From the NCBI RefSeq assembly GCF_027923225.1, contig NZ_BSDI01000047.1, forward strand, positions 1 to 64,000: 64,000 nt of DNA. The letters run 5' to 3'. The stretch comes from Phytohabitans aurantiacus. GTDB taxonomy: Bacteria; Actinomycetota; Actinomycetes; Mycobacteriales; Micromonosporaceae. The translations under genes were made by a program, and so were the position numbers. The number at the start of each line of letters is the position of its first letter. The first letter of the stretch is position 1. This document shows, piece after piece, positions 48,601 through 54,449 of the stretch. The notes under the pieces are model-generated. The model was not told the DNA's origin. It did not search any database and saw nothing but the letters and a program-made list of their open reading frames with translations.

Positions 48601-51019
48601 ACTCGGGGAGCCGTTCCCGCAGGTACGACCGCACGGCACGGGTGAGCGCGTTGACGTCCGGGAACGGCGCGGGGGTGTTGGCGTACGGCCGGGTGGTGCC
48701 GCCGGGGCGGTAGGCGCCACCGGAGCCACCGTGCGAGAACACCGCGTCGAACTCGCCCGCGTCGCTGTCCGCCGACCAGGTGAGGGTCACCTGGTACCCG
48801 AGCGTCTCGGCCAGTTCCCGCACCGCCTCCGGGTCGACGCCCGCCGCCACGGGCGCACCGCGCAGCGCCGCGAGGTCCGAGGCGAGCCGGGCGTTGGGCA
48901 CCCCTTCGAGGCGCAGCGCCTCGGGCCGGTGCTCGCCCAGGTACGCCGCCACCTCGCCGAGGCCGGCCCACCGGTGTACCGGCGCCGGCGGACCAACGGT
49001 CGACACTCCCTTGTGGACCACCACGTCGTACCGGTACCGGGTCAGCTCGTTGTGGTGCCGGCCCTCTTTGAGCAGGATGTCGGCGCGGCCGGAGCCGGCG
49101 AGAGCGGTGAAGTAGTCGGGGTCGAGCAGCAACTCGCGCTCCCAGGCCACGTCGCGCGCCACGGCCGCGGGATCGGCGGCCCCGGACCGGGAGGCGAGCA
49201 CGCCCGCCCGCAGGCACGGCAACAGCCGCAGGTTGCGTACGTCGCCGACGAACAGCCGCCCGCCCGGCGCCACGAGGTCCAGCGCCTTGGAGAGCACCCC
49301 GGTCAGGTAGGACTCGCTCGGGAAGTACTGCGCCACCGAGTTGACGACGACCGTGTCGAAGTACCCGGAGGGCAGGTCGCCGAGGTCGTGTGCCGGCTGG
49401 GTACGCAGCTCCACCCGGTCGCTCAGGCCGAGTCCGGCCACCCGCTCGCGCAGCGCCTCGATAGCCTCGCTCGACAGGTCGATGCCCCAGTACGCCTCGG
49501 TGTGCGGCGCCACGCCGGTGAGGATCAGTCCACTGCCGACACCGATCTCCAGGACCCGGCGCGGCGCCAGCCCGAGCACCCGCGCCACGGTGGCGTCGCG
49601 CCACTCGCGCATCTCGTCTGGCGGGATCGGCTCCCCGTCGTAGCTGCTGGTCCAGCCGGCGAACATGTCACCGGCGCCGGCCGCGAACAGCGCGTCGTGC
49701 GCCTCCCGCCAGCCGGTCAGCAGCGCGTCCTGGTCCGCCGCGGCGAGGTCCGGCACCACGTACCCGACAAGCCGCTTGGCGCCGCCACCGTCGGCGCGTG
49801 CCACGACGGCCGCCTGCGCGACCGCCGGGTGTCCACGCAGGACGGACTCGATCTCGCCCGGCTCGATCCGGTACCCGCGGATCTTGACCTGATCGTCGGC
49901 GCGGCCGAGGAAGTCGAGCCGACCACCGGACAGCCGGCGCACCAGGTCGCCGGTGCGGTACATCCGCTCCCCCGGCGCGAACGGGTTGGCGACGAAGCGC
50001 TCGGCGGTCAGCGCGGGGCGGCCCAGGTAGCCGCGCGCCAGGCCGGACCCACCGAGGTACAGCTCGCCTTCGGTGGTGGGACGCAGCGAAGCGTCGAGCA
50101 CGTACGCCGCTGTTCCCGGGTCCGCGACTCCAATGGGGACCGACGAGCCTTCCACAGCATCGGGATCGCATGAGCCCAAAGTGGAGTTGACGGTCGCCTC
50201 GGTGGGACCGTACGCGTTGAACATCTTGAGGTCGCGGGCGTACCGGGCGACCAGCTCCGGCGAGACCCGCTCGGTACCGGCCAGCAGCGTGGCGCCCGAC
50301 GGCAGCGCGCAGTCCTCCGGCAGCGCGGCGAGCAGCGCGGGCGGCAGGATCATGAAGGTGGCGCCGTGCGCGTGCGCGTACTCGGTCAGCGCCGGACCTG
50401 GCACCCGCCGGTCGGACGGTACGACGATGAGGCGGCCGCCGGAGAGCAGGCCGAGGCACAGGTCCCAGAACGCCACGTCGAAGCTCGGCGAGGCGAACTG
50501 GAGCACCCGGCTGTGCGCCCCCACACCAAGCCGCTCGGTCTGCGTGGCGATGAGCTTCGCGATGCCCGCGTGCGATACCACGACACCCTTGGGGCGGCCG
50601 GTCGAGCCGCTGGTGTAGATGACGTACGCGGCGTTCGCGGGGCTGAGTCGCGGCTCAGGGTCGGTGTCCGGCTGCCCGTCACCGAGACCGTCCACCGTGG
50701 AGAGCCGGCACACCGGCGCCGCGTCGGCCAGCATGTACGCGATCCGCTCGGCCGGGTAGTCCGGGTCGATCGGCAGGTACGCGCCGCCCGCCTTGAGGAC
50801 GGCGAGCTGCGCCACGATCATGTCCGCCGATCGGGGCAGCTCCAGCGCCACCACGCGTTCCGGCCCCACTCCCTGGGCGATCAGGGCGTGCGCGAACCGG
50901 TTGGCGCGGGCGTTCAGCTCCGCGTACGTGAGCTCGGTGTCCTCGAAAACCAGGGCCAGGGCGTGCGGAGCGCGCCGGACCTGTGCTTCGAACAGCTCCG
51001 GGAAGGTTGCCAGGTTCAC
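36626..51019 (-). CDS. Four-module siderophore NRPS (A-MT-T, C-A-T, C-A-MT-T, C-A-T-E)
   Basis: 4797 residues. Module 1: A (YTSGSTGRPKG about 133), embedded SAM methyltransferase (LEIGVGSG about 488), T (GGDS about 876). Module 2: C (HHIVADGWS about 1065), A (about 1508), T (GGDS about 1888). Module 3: C (HHVLLLDGWS about 2100), A (about 2563), methyltransferase (about 2926), T (GGHS about 3264). Module 4: C (HHITTDEWS about 3450), A (about 3905), T (GGDS about 4310), epimerase (HHFAVDWVSW about 4490). No thioesterase. Pocket residues aligned by eye to GrsA: A3 D-M-E-N-L-G-L-I-N-K, the N5-hydroxyornithine code; A1 DVWILAAVNK and A4 DVFILVAVNK resemble each other; A2 DPLTVAVIQK; the last three have no match known to me. 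GTG 51019 overlaps the monooxygenase stop (GTGA). Confidence 0.93.
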   Translation of the reverse strand: MNLATFPELFEAQVRRAPHALALVFEDTELTYAELNARANRFAHALIAQGVGPERVVALELPRSADMIVAQLAVLKAGGAYLPIDPDYPAERIAYMLADAAPVCRLSTVDGLGDGQPDTDPEPRLSPANAAYVIYTSGSTGRPKGVVVSHAGIAKLIATQTERLGVGAHSRVLQFASPSFDVAFWDLCLGLLSGGRLIVVPSDRRVPGPALTEYAHAHGATFMILPPALLAALPEDCALPSGATLLAGTERVSPELVARYARDLKMFNAYGPTEATVNSTLGSCDPDAVEGSSVPIGVADPGTAAYVLDASLRPTTEGELYLGGSGLARGYLGRPALTAERFVANPFAPGERMYRTGDLVRRLSGGRLDFLGRADDQVKIRGYRIEPGEIESVLRGHPAVAQAAVVARADGGGAKRLVGYVVPDLAAADQDALLTGWREAHDALFAAGAGDMFAGWTSSYDGEPIPPDEMREWRDATVARVLGLAPRRVLEIGVGSGLILTGVAPHTEAYWGIDLSSEAIEALRERVAGLGLSDRVELRTQPAHDLGDLPSGYFDTVVVNSVAQYFPSESYLTGVLSKALDLVAPGGRLFVGDVRNLRLLPCLRAGVLASRSGAADPAAVARDVAWERELLLDPDYFTALAGSGRADILLKEGRHHNELTRYRYDVVVHKGVSTVGPPAPVHRWAGLGEVAAYLGEHRPEALRLEGVPNARLASDLAALRGAPVAAGVDPEAVRELAETLGYQVTLTWSADSDAGEFDAVFSHGGSGGAYRPGGTTRPYANTPAPFPDVNALTRAVRSYLRERLPEYMLPAAIVPLHRLPIATSGKLDRAALPAPDFAALATGRPPRDAREETLCALCAELLDVPRVGIDDDFFALGGDSILAVQLLARARKAGIALSLRDVFQRRTVAALAAAAGTVSSPAVIGELTGDLPLTPLQEGFFFHAHLDPASDVYAVRLMVELHGPLDAAALRDAAQALLDRHAPLRAGFHQRADGRVVQVISPAGAAGVVPWREVDLSGYPDSERAARASAVGDNEPFDLAKPPLVRFTLIRGGEARHWLVLRFHHIVADGWSVSVLLRELLSRYGGGELPAVTPYPAYLAWLSGRDRTAALDAWRHALDGVDEPTLLAEAGAAAAAPRPAEVRVALPAELTAALTARARERGLTLGTAVQGAWGLLLSRLTGRSDVVFGTTVSGRAAEVDGIESMVGLFINTLPVRMRCRPEQPLSQVLGRLQASQTDLLDHQHVGLAEVQRLAGLGDLFDTLVVVENYPVDGELRDPSGALRVTGLDYVDTGHYPLAVIVLPAERSASIQTLELRLKHDAARIDGATARRVADQLVRVLSAIAADADRPVGRVDVSTVEESAPLAGEVRELPPATLVDAFAAQAARRPSATAVVEGGRSVSFGELDHRSSVLAGLLRARGVGPEQVVAVALPRSTDLIAALLGVLKAGAAYLPVDVDYPADRVSFMLADSGAAFVVTPSVMADLDGAPVPATAHPDGPAYLIYTSGSTGTPKGVLVTHRAVTAQLAWAQDRFPLGPDDRVLHQLSASFDPSILEIFWPLGAGATVVLAPPGAHRDPAVLARLIGEHGATTLTTVSSVLGAFADAAATEPGVFASLRRVFAGGDALPAEAAARWRAATGVPVYNVYGPTEAAIQVTCHEAGVERTGTVPIGRPVWNTRLYVLDGALCPATTGELYIAGVQLARGYHSRPGVTADRFVADPFGGPGERMYRTGDLVRRRADGTLEYLGRADQQVKIRGNRVEPGEVEARLRAEPGVAEAAVVARADGPGGVRLVGYAVPQPDTTVDAEALRAALAATLPAPMVPSALVLLDALPRTPSGKVDRAALPAPVAERAATRAPRDERELLLCQVYGEVLGLDDVGVAEDFFALGGDSILSIAVASRARAAGLEIGPREVFTHRTPAALAALAATAEVEGAALERPLVALTAEELDRVRRVCGGALDEVWPLSPLQEGLYFHASYDSGGIDVYTAQAAFDVAAGLDPERLRAACAALLARNPGTRAGFTSDGLSQPVQFVAAAPEVPLSVVDLSGLTEQERGARLDELVAEDRARRFDLARPPLFRMLLIRRGDAGDRLVISHHVLLLDGWSASVFLEQLLGLYASGGDDRDVAPAGSYRDYLAWLGTRDTTASARAWHDALAGLDEPTLVGGTQTGAGLPERLRLELSEEVSERLRGTARRLGVTLNTVLNAAWALVLSNVAGRDDVVFGATVAGRTAPIDHIENAIGLFLNTVPVRVAFDPRESVASLLRRLQAERTALMPHEYLGLGDVQRETPHPRLFDTLFALQNIGDEDELAALRKRHGIVEVGSVDATHYPLAVVVTPAHRLRATLAYRRDVLDAGLAAQVLDRFAAALDALASDVDAPVGGLDVLPGSERDRLARDWDATAHPVGDETVADLLAAQAARTPDEVALVFGTERVTYAELDARVNRMARLLARRGAAPEAVVGLALPRSIDMVVALFAVLRTGAAYLPLELDHPVERLAMMLDDARPVCVLSTRAVAARLPGECVSVDEPAVIAELSTLKATPLERRFALEHPAYVIYTSGSTGRPKGVVTPYRGLTNMQLNHREAIFDPTIASAGGRRLRIAHTVSFAFDMSWEELLWLVEGHEVHVCDEELRRDAEALVAYCHRHEIDVVNVTPTYAHHLFAEGLLDGAHRPPLVLLGGEAVSDAVWARLRDTEGTFGYNLYGPTEYTINTLGGGTLDSDTPTVGRPIWNTRAHILDTWLRPVPDGAAGELYISGVGLARGYLDRPGLTAHRFVADPFGPPGGRMYRTGDLVRRRPDGNIDFLGRTDDQIKIRGYRVELGEIESVLGAHERVAQAAVAVRDDRLIGYVVPAPLSSGRPEVEQAQIGEWQQIYDAEYAEIGTALSKEDFSGWDSSYDGQPIPLDDMREWRDTTVAHIRSLNPRRVLEIGVGSGLLLGRLAPDCEAYWGTDFAPSVIEALRAGVAADLRLSGRVELRCQPADDLSGLPRGYFDTVVVNSVIQYFPSAAYLTSVLTAALDLVAPGGRVFVGDVRNLRLAEHFHTSVAAVRRAAVSEKELLVDPDYFATLPGATASVRVRRGRHHNELTRYRYDAILHTSAVTCSDRAVRVTGIPNARLVDDGVEVEDLYEMGADHVTWSADGDGSLDAVFLPSPGVVPHVPTGGWPLTNDPAAARDASALAHRLREHLKRTLPDYMVPAAFVTLDRLPLTVNGKLDIKALPDAEPAVQRGESRPAETPAEEVLCGLFAEVLGLPEVGVEDDFFDLGGHSLLATRLISRARTALGAELAIRDLFEARTVAELAARAGGGSERRPALAPMPRPDEIPASYAQQRLWVLQQLDGGTAAYNFPIVMRVRGPLDVTALEAAVGDVVARHEALRTVFDERDGRPIQRIVPIESARPTVDIVAGDPAVVVEAAVRRPFDLAAELPIRVTMVPDGTDEHVVVVLLHHITTDEWSDGPFLRDLSTAYAARTAGAAPEWAPLPVQYADYTLWQRELLGDESDPDSLAGRQLAWWRTALAGMPERLELPGATGRDTGNSGAALSIDLGATASQGLRRLAQESGASMFMLAHAAVAALLYRLGAGTDIPLGAPIAGRTDEALDDLVGFFVNTLVLRTDLSGDPGFADLVTRVREADLAAFSHQDVPFEAVVKALNPDRSLASNPLFQVMVVYRNRSDVDFDLAGLAVTPEYGETGTARFDLVFAFVERADGLDVLIEYRTGLFEADAVARLGQRLVRLVEAVTADPAAPVSRVDVLGDDERRLVLRDFNATDRVVPEEPFPVLFARQVAERPHEVAVVDGDRSVSYAELDALASRIAGGLAAKGAGPEEVVGIAVPRSVEMVAAVLGVLRLGAAYLPLDTNQPEDRLAYMVADSGASIVLTPSNLAFGTPPPAVDVALDHAAYVIYTSGSTGRPKGVVVPHEGISSLVATAIDRMGVGPDSRVLQFASFGFDVAVFELAMALCVGATLVLVPDEARVPDKVLTDLLLEQRISHMILPPSLVSALPAECELPEGAVLLVGTETVPPDLIGRWAERLRLFAAYGLTEATVNSTLWDAEPGWHGAIPIGVPDPNTRTYILDGAMCPVPPGVVGELYVGGRGLARGYLGRHGLTASRFIADPFGPPGARMYRTGDRARWRPDGTIDFLGRVDDQVKIRGFRVELGEVEAAIARHPGVAQAAVVADGKRLIGYAVPASEAGAFWTEERSDEGRRRHLGLGGRASGASPDQFRGPIDGAEVRAHVAALLPDYMVPAAVVLLDGPLPLTPNGKLNRRALPAPVFAATGRPPRDDRERALCALFAEILKVPEVGVDDDFFALGGDSIVAIQLVRRARQAGLAVTPRMVLQHRTVAGLAAVVDAANAVTSDDGTGSVPFTPILHWVREGGGSLRGYNQSVLLQVPAGLGEERLAAALRQVVDRHDLLRARLAESIMEVPPPGSPCFSLRRVETGGGDARRVIAAEARAAQGRLDPANGVLVQAVWFDAGSQPGRLLLVAHHFAVDWVSWRVILADLEAAWRDGTPPAPVPTSFRRWATLLAARATEPARETELPLWTEMLAGGDPLPLDRPVDPARDVAATARQVTLTLPPDVTGKLLTSVPAAHDATVNDIFLTGLALAVAEWRERRGGSGRSVTVALEGHGRQEEAGGGVDLSRTVGWFTNLYPILLNPGEPGLPHAAAIARIRATLASIPDGGLGYGLLRHLNPRTGPALEALGVPPIEFNYLGRFDLPDRVDWAFAPETDALDVGVDPDMPHRFALSVNAHTEDRPDGPHLCATWIWPAAVLPEPAVRDLAEAWFRALTAFTWEK
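38340..38440. repeat. Repeat-like in-frame insertion in the NRPS A4 domain
   Basis: About 100 bases carrying GGGGCTCGCTCCGCTCGCGC and CGTCGCTTCGCTCCTCAG, strings typical of intergenic repeats in high-GC actinobacteria and unlike the surrounding gene. They encode about 33 extra residues (WTEERSDEGRRRHLGLGG and following) between YAVP and LPDYMVP, a linker of about 18 residues in module 2. Confidence 0.55.
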
Positions 51020-52311
51020 GGGCGGCCCACCGCCGCCGGCTGGCGGTCCACGATGGACCCGAGGATGTCGGCGACCCGGACGGCCGTGTTCGACAGCAGC
51101 GACGACGTGATGCCGTGCGTGTGCTCGGTGCCGCCCTGCAGGTATACGCCGGCGCGCAGCTCGGGCGCGGTGACGACCCGGTAGTCGCGGGCCACCCGCA
51201 GGCGCCCGCGCTCGTCCTGCCGGCAGTACCGGGCGAGCCCGCCCAGCAGGTGGGCCGGATCGGCCGGCTGGTATCCGGTGGCGTAGATGACCACGTCGGC
51301 GTCGAGCACGCTCTTGGTCCCGGTGGCGAGAGACTCGACGGTGACCTCGACCTTTCCGCCGCCGGTACCGAAACCGCCGGTCTCGACCGCCTCGACGACG
51401 CGCGAGACGTTGAAGAGCCGCAGCCGCTGCTCGCCGAGCACCTTCTCCCGGTAGACCCGGCGGTACAGGTCGGCGATGAGGTCGACGTCGACGACGGAGT
51501 AGTTGGTGTTGCCGTGGTAGTCCACCAGGGCCTGCTTGACGTCCTGTGGCGCGTCGTAGAACTCGCCGACCGCCGCGGGGTCGAAGATGCGGTTGGCGAA
51601 GGAGCTGTCGTCGGCCGGGCTGTACCCGTACCGGGAGAAGACCGCGCACACCTCCGCGGACGGGTAGCGCTGATGCAGGTGGCCGGCGACCTCGGCGGCG
51701 CTCTGCCCGGCGCCCACCACGACGAACCGGCGCGGCTCGTCGGAGAGCCCAGCGAGCCGGTCGAGCAGGTCGCTGTTGTGCCAGATCCGGTCGGTCACCG
51801 TCACGCCGTCAGGCACGCAGGGGCGCAGGCCGGTGGCGAAGACGAGGTTGCGTGCCAGGTACACCGCCTCCCGGCCCTCGGCGCGCGCCCGCACCTCGAC
51901 GAGCTCGATACCGTCCGCACCGGACACCGGCTCGACGGCCACCACCTCGTGCCCGTACCGCACCTGGTCCTCGACCCGGGCGGCGGCCCACTCGAGGTAG
52001 TCGTGGAACTCCACCCGGAGCGGGAAGAGGTTCTTGTGGTTGATGAAGTCGATCAGCCGGCCCTTGCTGTGCAGGTACCGCAGGAACGTGAACTCGCTGC
52101 CGGGATTGCGCAGCGTCACGAGGTCCTTGAGGAACGAGACCTGCATGGTGGCGTCGTCGAGGAGCATCCCTCGGTGCCAACCGAACCGTGGCTGGCGTTC
52201 AAGAAAGATCCCGTCGAGCGATCCGCCACTCTCCGTCAACGCGATGGCGAGCGCCAGGTTGGACGGGCCGAAGCCGATCCCCACGACGTCGTACACCGGT
52301 AGCTGTGACAT
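51016..52311 (-). CDS. L-ornithine/L-lysine N-monooxygenase
   Basis: 431 residues. The FAD site is GIGFGPSNLALAIAL (residues 11-25), the NADPH site VVVGAGQSAAEVAGHL (about 210), and the late FATGYxP-type motif is IYATGYQPADP. The substrate region FLKDLVTLRNPGSEFTFLRY matches hydroxylases of the PvdA/CchB type. It makes N5-hydroxyornithine, the unit read by NRPS module 3. It is the first gene of the minus-strand operon with the NRPS and mbtH; two iron boxes lie upstream of it. Confidence 0.93.
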   Translation of the reverse strand: MSQLPVYDVVGIGFGPSNLALAIALTESGGSLDGIFLERQPRFGWHRGMLLDDATMQVSFLKDLVTLRNPGSEFTFLRYLHSKGRLIDFINHKNLFPLRVEFHDYLEWAAARVEDQVRYGHEVVAVEPVSGADGIELVEVRARAEGREAVYLARNLVFATGLRPCVPDGVTVTDRIWHNSDLLDRLAGLSDEPRRFVVVGAGQSAAEVAGHLHQRYPSAEVCAVFSRYGYSPADDSSFANRIFDPAAVGEFYDAPQDVKQALVDYHGNTNYSVVDVDLIADLYRRVYREKVLGEQRLRLFNVSRVVEAVETGGFGTGGGKVEVTVESLATGTKSVLDADVVIYATGYQPADPAHLLGGLARYCRQDERGRLRVARDYRVVTAPELRAGVYLQGGTEHTHGITSSLLSNTAVRVADILGSIVDRQPAAVGRP

Positions 52312-52339
52312 GCCCGTCCCATCACTCGGCGTTGCGAAC

Positions 52340-52358
52340 TTAGGACAGCCTTGCTTAA
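52340..52358. promoter_or_regulatory. Iron box 1, siderophore divergent promoter
   Basis: TTAGGACAGCCTTGCTTAA matches 14 of 19 positions of the IdeR/DmdR consensus, including both outer TTAGG/TAA ends. It lies 29 bases from the monooxygenase start. Confidence 0.65.
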
Positions 52359-52367
52359 GTTACCGTG

Positions 52368-52386
52368 TTAGGCAAGCCTCAGATAA
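52368..52386. promoter_or_regulatory. Iron box 2, siderophore divergent promoter
   Basis: TTAGGCAAGCCTCAGATAA matches 14 of 19 consensus positions. It lies 40 bases from the formyltransferase start, so each divergent gene has its own box. Confidence 0.62.
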
Positions 52387-52425
52387 CCAGAGATAACCAG
52401 GTCACGTTTCGCGGAGGGGACATTC

Positions 52426-53370
52426 ATGCGGGTAGTCATGTTCGGATACCAAACCTGGGGTCATCGCACCCTTCAGGCCCTGCTGGACTCCGAGCACGAG
52501 GTCGCGCTGGTGGTCACCCACCCGCCGAGCGAGCACGCGTACGAGAAGATCTGGGACGACTCGGTGGCCGAGCTGGCCGAGAAGCACGGGGTGCCGGTGC
52601 TGATCCGCAGCCGGCCGGACGACCTCGTCGAGCCGCTGCGCGCGGTCGACCCCGACGTCATCGTGGCCACCAACTGGCGCACCTGGATCCCGCCGGAGGT
52701 CTTCAACCTGCCGCGCCTCGGCACCCTCAACGTGCACGACTCGCTACTGCCCGCGTACGCCGGCTTCTCGCCCCTGATCTGGGCGCTCATCAACGGCGAG
52801 CCGGAGGTCGGCGTCACCGCGCACATGATGGACGAGGTGCTCGACGCGGGCGACATCGTGATCCAGCGGTCGGTGCCGGTCGGCCCGACCGACACCACCA
52901 CCGACCTGTTCTACCGCACCCTGGAGCTGTTCGGTCCAATCACGACGGACGGGCTGGCGCTCATCGCCACCGGGCGCACCGACTGGGTCAAGCAGGACCG
53001 GTCGAAGGCGAGCTTCTTCCACAAGCGGTCCATCGAGGACAGTCGCATCGACTGGACCTGGACGGCCGCGGAGATCGAGCGCCTGGTTCGCGCGCAGTCC
53101 GACCCGTACCCGAACGCCTTCACCTATCACCGCGGCGAGCGACTGCGGGTGGTGTCGGCGGCGGTCTCCGAGGGCCGCTATGGCGGTACCCCAGGCCGGA
53201 TCTTCATCCGCGAGGGTGACGGCGTCGTGATCGTCGCCGGCGCGGACGCGCGCCGCGGCCGCGATCCCGGCCTGGTCGTGCGCCGCGTCCGCACCGAGGA
53301 CGGCACCGAGCACGCCGCCACCGACTACTTCCGCACGATGGGCGGCTACCTCACGAATCACCCCGCGTGA
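52426..53370 (+). CDS. Hydroxyornithine formyltransferase
   Basis: 314 residues, methionyl-tRNA formyltransferase fold as in CchA of coelichelin synthesis. The N-terminal formyltransferase domain has the catalytic N-H-D arrangement: VATNWRTWIPPEVF, LNVHDSLLPAYAGFSPLIWA and DAGDIVIQRSV; a C-terminal FMT_C-like domain follows. It uses 10-formyl-tetrahydrofolate to formylate N5-hydroxyornithine. GGAGGGG precedes ATG 52426. Its own TGA is the first three bases of the palindromic terminator copy C. Confidence 0.92.
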   Translation: MRVVMFGYQTWGHRTLQALLDSEHEVALVVTHPPSEHAYEKIWDDSVAELAEKHGVPVLIRSRPDDLVEPLRAVDPDVIVATNWRTWIPPEVFNLPRLGTLNVHDSLLPAYAGFSPLIWALINGEPEVGVTAHMMDEVLDAGDIVIQRSVPVGPTDTTTDLFYRTLELFGPITTDGLALIATGRTDWVKQDRSKASFFHKRSIEDSRIDWTWTAAEIERLVRAQSDPYPNAFTYHRGERLRVVSAAVSEGRYGGTPGRIFIREGDGVVIVAGADARRGRDPGLVVRRVRTEDGTEHAATDYFRTMGGYLTNHPA

Positions 53371-53419
53371 TCAGGGCGTCCCTCAAGTCGTTCTAACGAC
53401 TTGAGGGACGCCCTGATCA
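53368..53419. terminator. 52-bp palindrome between convergent genes, copy C
   Basis: Perfect 25-bp arms around a two-base loop. The left TGA is the stop codon of the formyltransferase and the right TGATCA gives the stop of the SRPBCC gene (53417-53419): both convergent reading frames terminate inside the element. Confidence 0.9.
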
Positions 53420-54070
53420 CGGGGCCTGGGGCGGGACGTAGAACGCGGTCGTGTTGGCCACGCGGCGGGCCGTGTCCTCCGGGTCCCACCCACTGTCCAA
53501 CATGGCCGTGCCCCACGCTTCGCTGCTGCGCGTCGCGAACTCGCGGCCCTCCGGCGACGCGTCGAACGCCGCGCGCTCCTCGGGTGTGAGCCCGCCACCA
53601 CTCAGGTACAGGGCGATCCCGAGGAGCGCGAGGTCCCAGCCGACGCCCACCGCGCCCGGCCCGTACTCCTCGTCCATCTTCGGGTCGACGACGGCGGCGT
53701 GCACCAGTTCGAACGCGGTCGTGGCGCCGCCCGCCTCGGGCGAGAGCCGCACCGTCACCTCGGAGACGTCGGTCGGTTTGGGGTTCTCCCCGTAGACCCA
53801 GGTCACCTTGAGGTGCCGCGGCGGTTCACAGTGGAGGATCTCGCCGCCCGCGTTGCCCACCAACTGATAGCGCCCGCCGACCTTCAACTCCCCCGTCACC
53901 GGCATGAACCACCGGTTGAGGCGCTCGGGGTCGGTGATGGCGTCCCACACGTCTTCTATGTCGGCGGGATAGCTGCGCTTCAACGTGACCGTCGCGGCAT
54001 CGCCGGCCGGGATCGCGGCCCGACCGAGTCCACGTTGGACAGCGGCCAACTCGTCGAGGATGTCCTTCAT
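53417..54070 (-). CDS. SRPBCC/AHSA1 domain protein
   Basis: 217 residues. The AHSA1-type START-like fold is recognisable in VTLKRSYPADIEDVWDAITD, PERLNRWFMPVTGELKVGG and HLKVTWVYGE. These proteins bind hydrophobic ligands or act as Hsp90-activator-like factors. The ATG overlaps the stop of the ArsR gene (ATGA), the standard ArsR-SRPBCC pair in actinobacteria. An extra C-terminal segment (about 150-217) contains TPEERAAFDASPEG. Confidence 0.88.
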   Translation of the reverse strand: MKDILDELAAVQRGLGRAAIPAGDAATVTLKRSYPADIEDVWDAITDPERLNRWFMPVTGELKVGGRYQLVGNAGGEILHCEPPRHLKVTWVYGENPKPTDVSEVTVRLSPEAGGATTAFELVHAAVVDPKMDEEYGPGAVGVGWDLALLGIALYLSGGGLTPEERAAFDASPEGREFATRSSEAWGTAMLDSGWDPEDTARRVANTTAFYVPPQAP

Positions 54071-54414
54071 GCCTCATCCTTCTGCTTCAGGCGGCGCTCC
54101 CGCTTGCCGCGGGCGAGCTCGGTCGCCAGCGCGTCGAGACGCTGGTCCCAGAAGCGCCGGAACGTTTCCAACCAGAGGTCGACCTCGCGCAGCGGCGCGG
54201 CGTCGACGGCGTACAGGCGGCGGGTGCCCTCGGCCCGGACGGTGGCGAACCCGTTGTCGCGCAACACGCGCAGGTGCTGCGACACGGCGGGCTGCGAGAT
54301 CCCGAACTCCCGCTGGATGGCAGCGGTCACCGCACCGGAGGTCTGCTCACCCTCGGCGAGCAGCTCCAGGATGCGGCGGCGGACGGGATCACCGAGGACA
54401 TCGAACGCGTGCAC
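54067..54414 (-). CDS. ArsR-family helix-turn-helix regulator
   Basis: 115 residues. The winged helix reads FDVLGDPVRRRILELLAEGE, then FGISQPAVSQHLRVLRDNGF and RRLYAVDAAPLREVDLWL, the AHSA1-linked ArsR subtype without metal-binding cysteines. GTG 54414 is preferred; there is no Shine-Dalgarno, and the -10-like TTATTG ends six bases before it, so the mRNA is probably leaderless. It likely autoregulates through the palindrome at 54436-54445. Confidence 0.88.
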   Translation of the reverse strand: MHAFDVLGDPVRRRILELLAEGEQTSGAVTAAIQREFGISQPAVSQHLRVLRDNGFATVRAEGTRRLYAVDAAPLREVDLWLETFRRFWDQRLDALATELARGKRERRLKQKDEA

Positions 54415-54420
54415 GGCCAA

Positions 54421-54449
54421 CAATAACGGCGACGGCTTATATAAGTCAA
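54421..54449 (-). promoter_or_regulatory. Leaderless promoter with operator in the spacer
   Basis: -35 TTGACT (54449-54444), a 17-base spacer and -10 TTATTG (54426-54421) lie directly before the ArsR start. The perfect palindrome CTTATATAAG (54436-54445) overlaps the -35 end and spacer, the expected place for a repressor site. The -35 also overlaps the end of the double-LuxR gene. Confidence 0.6.
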
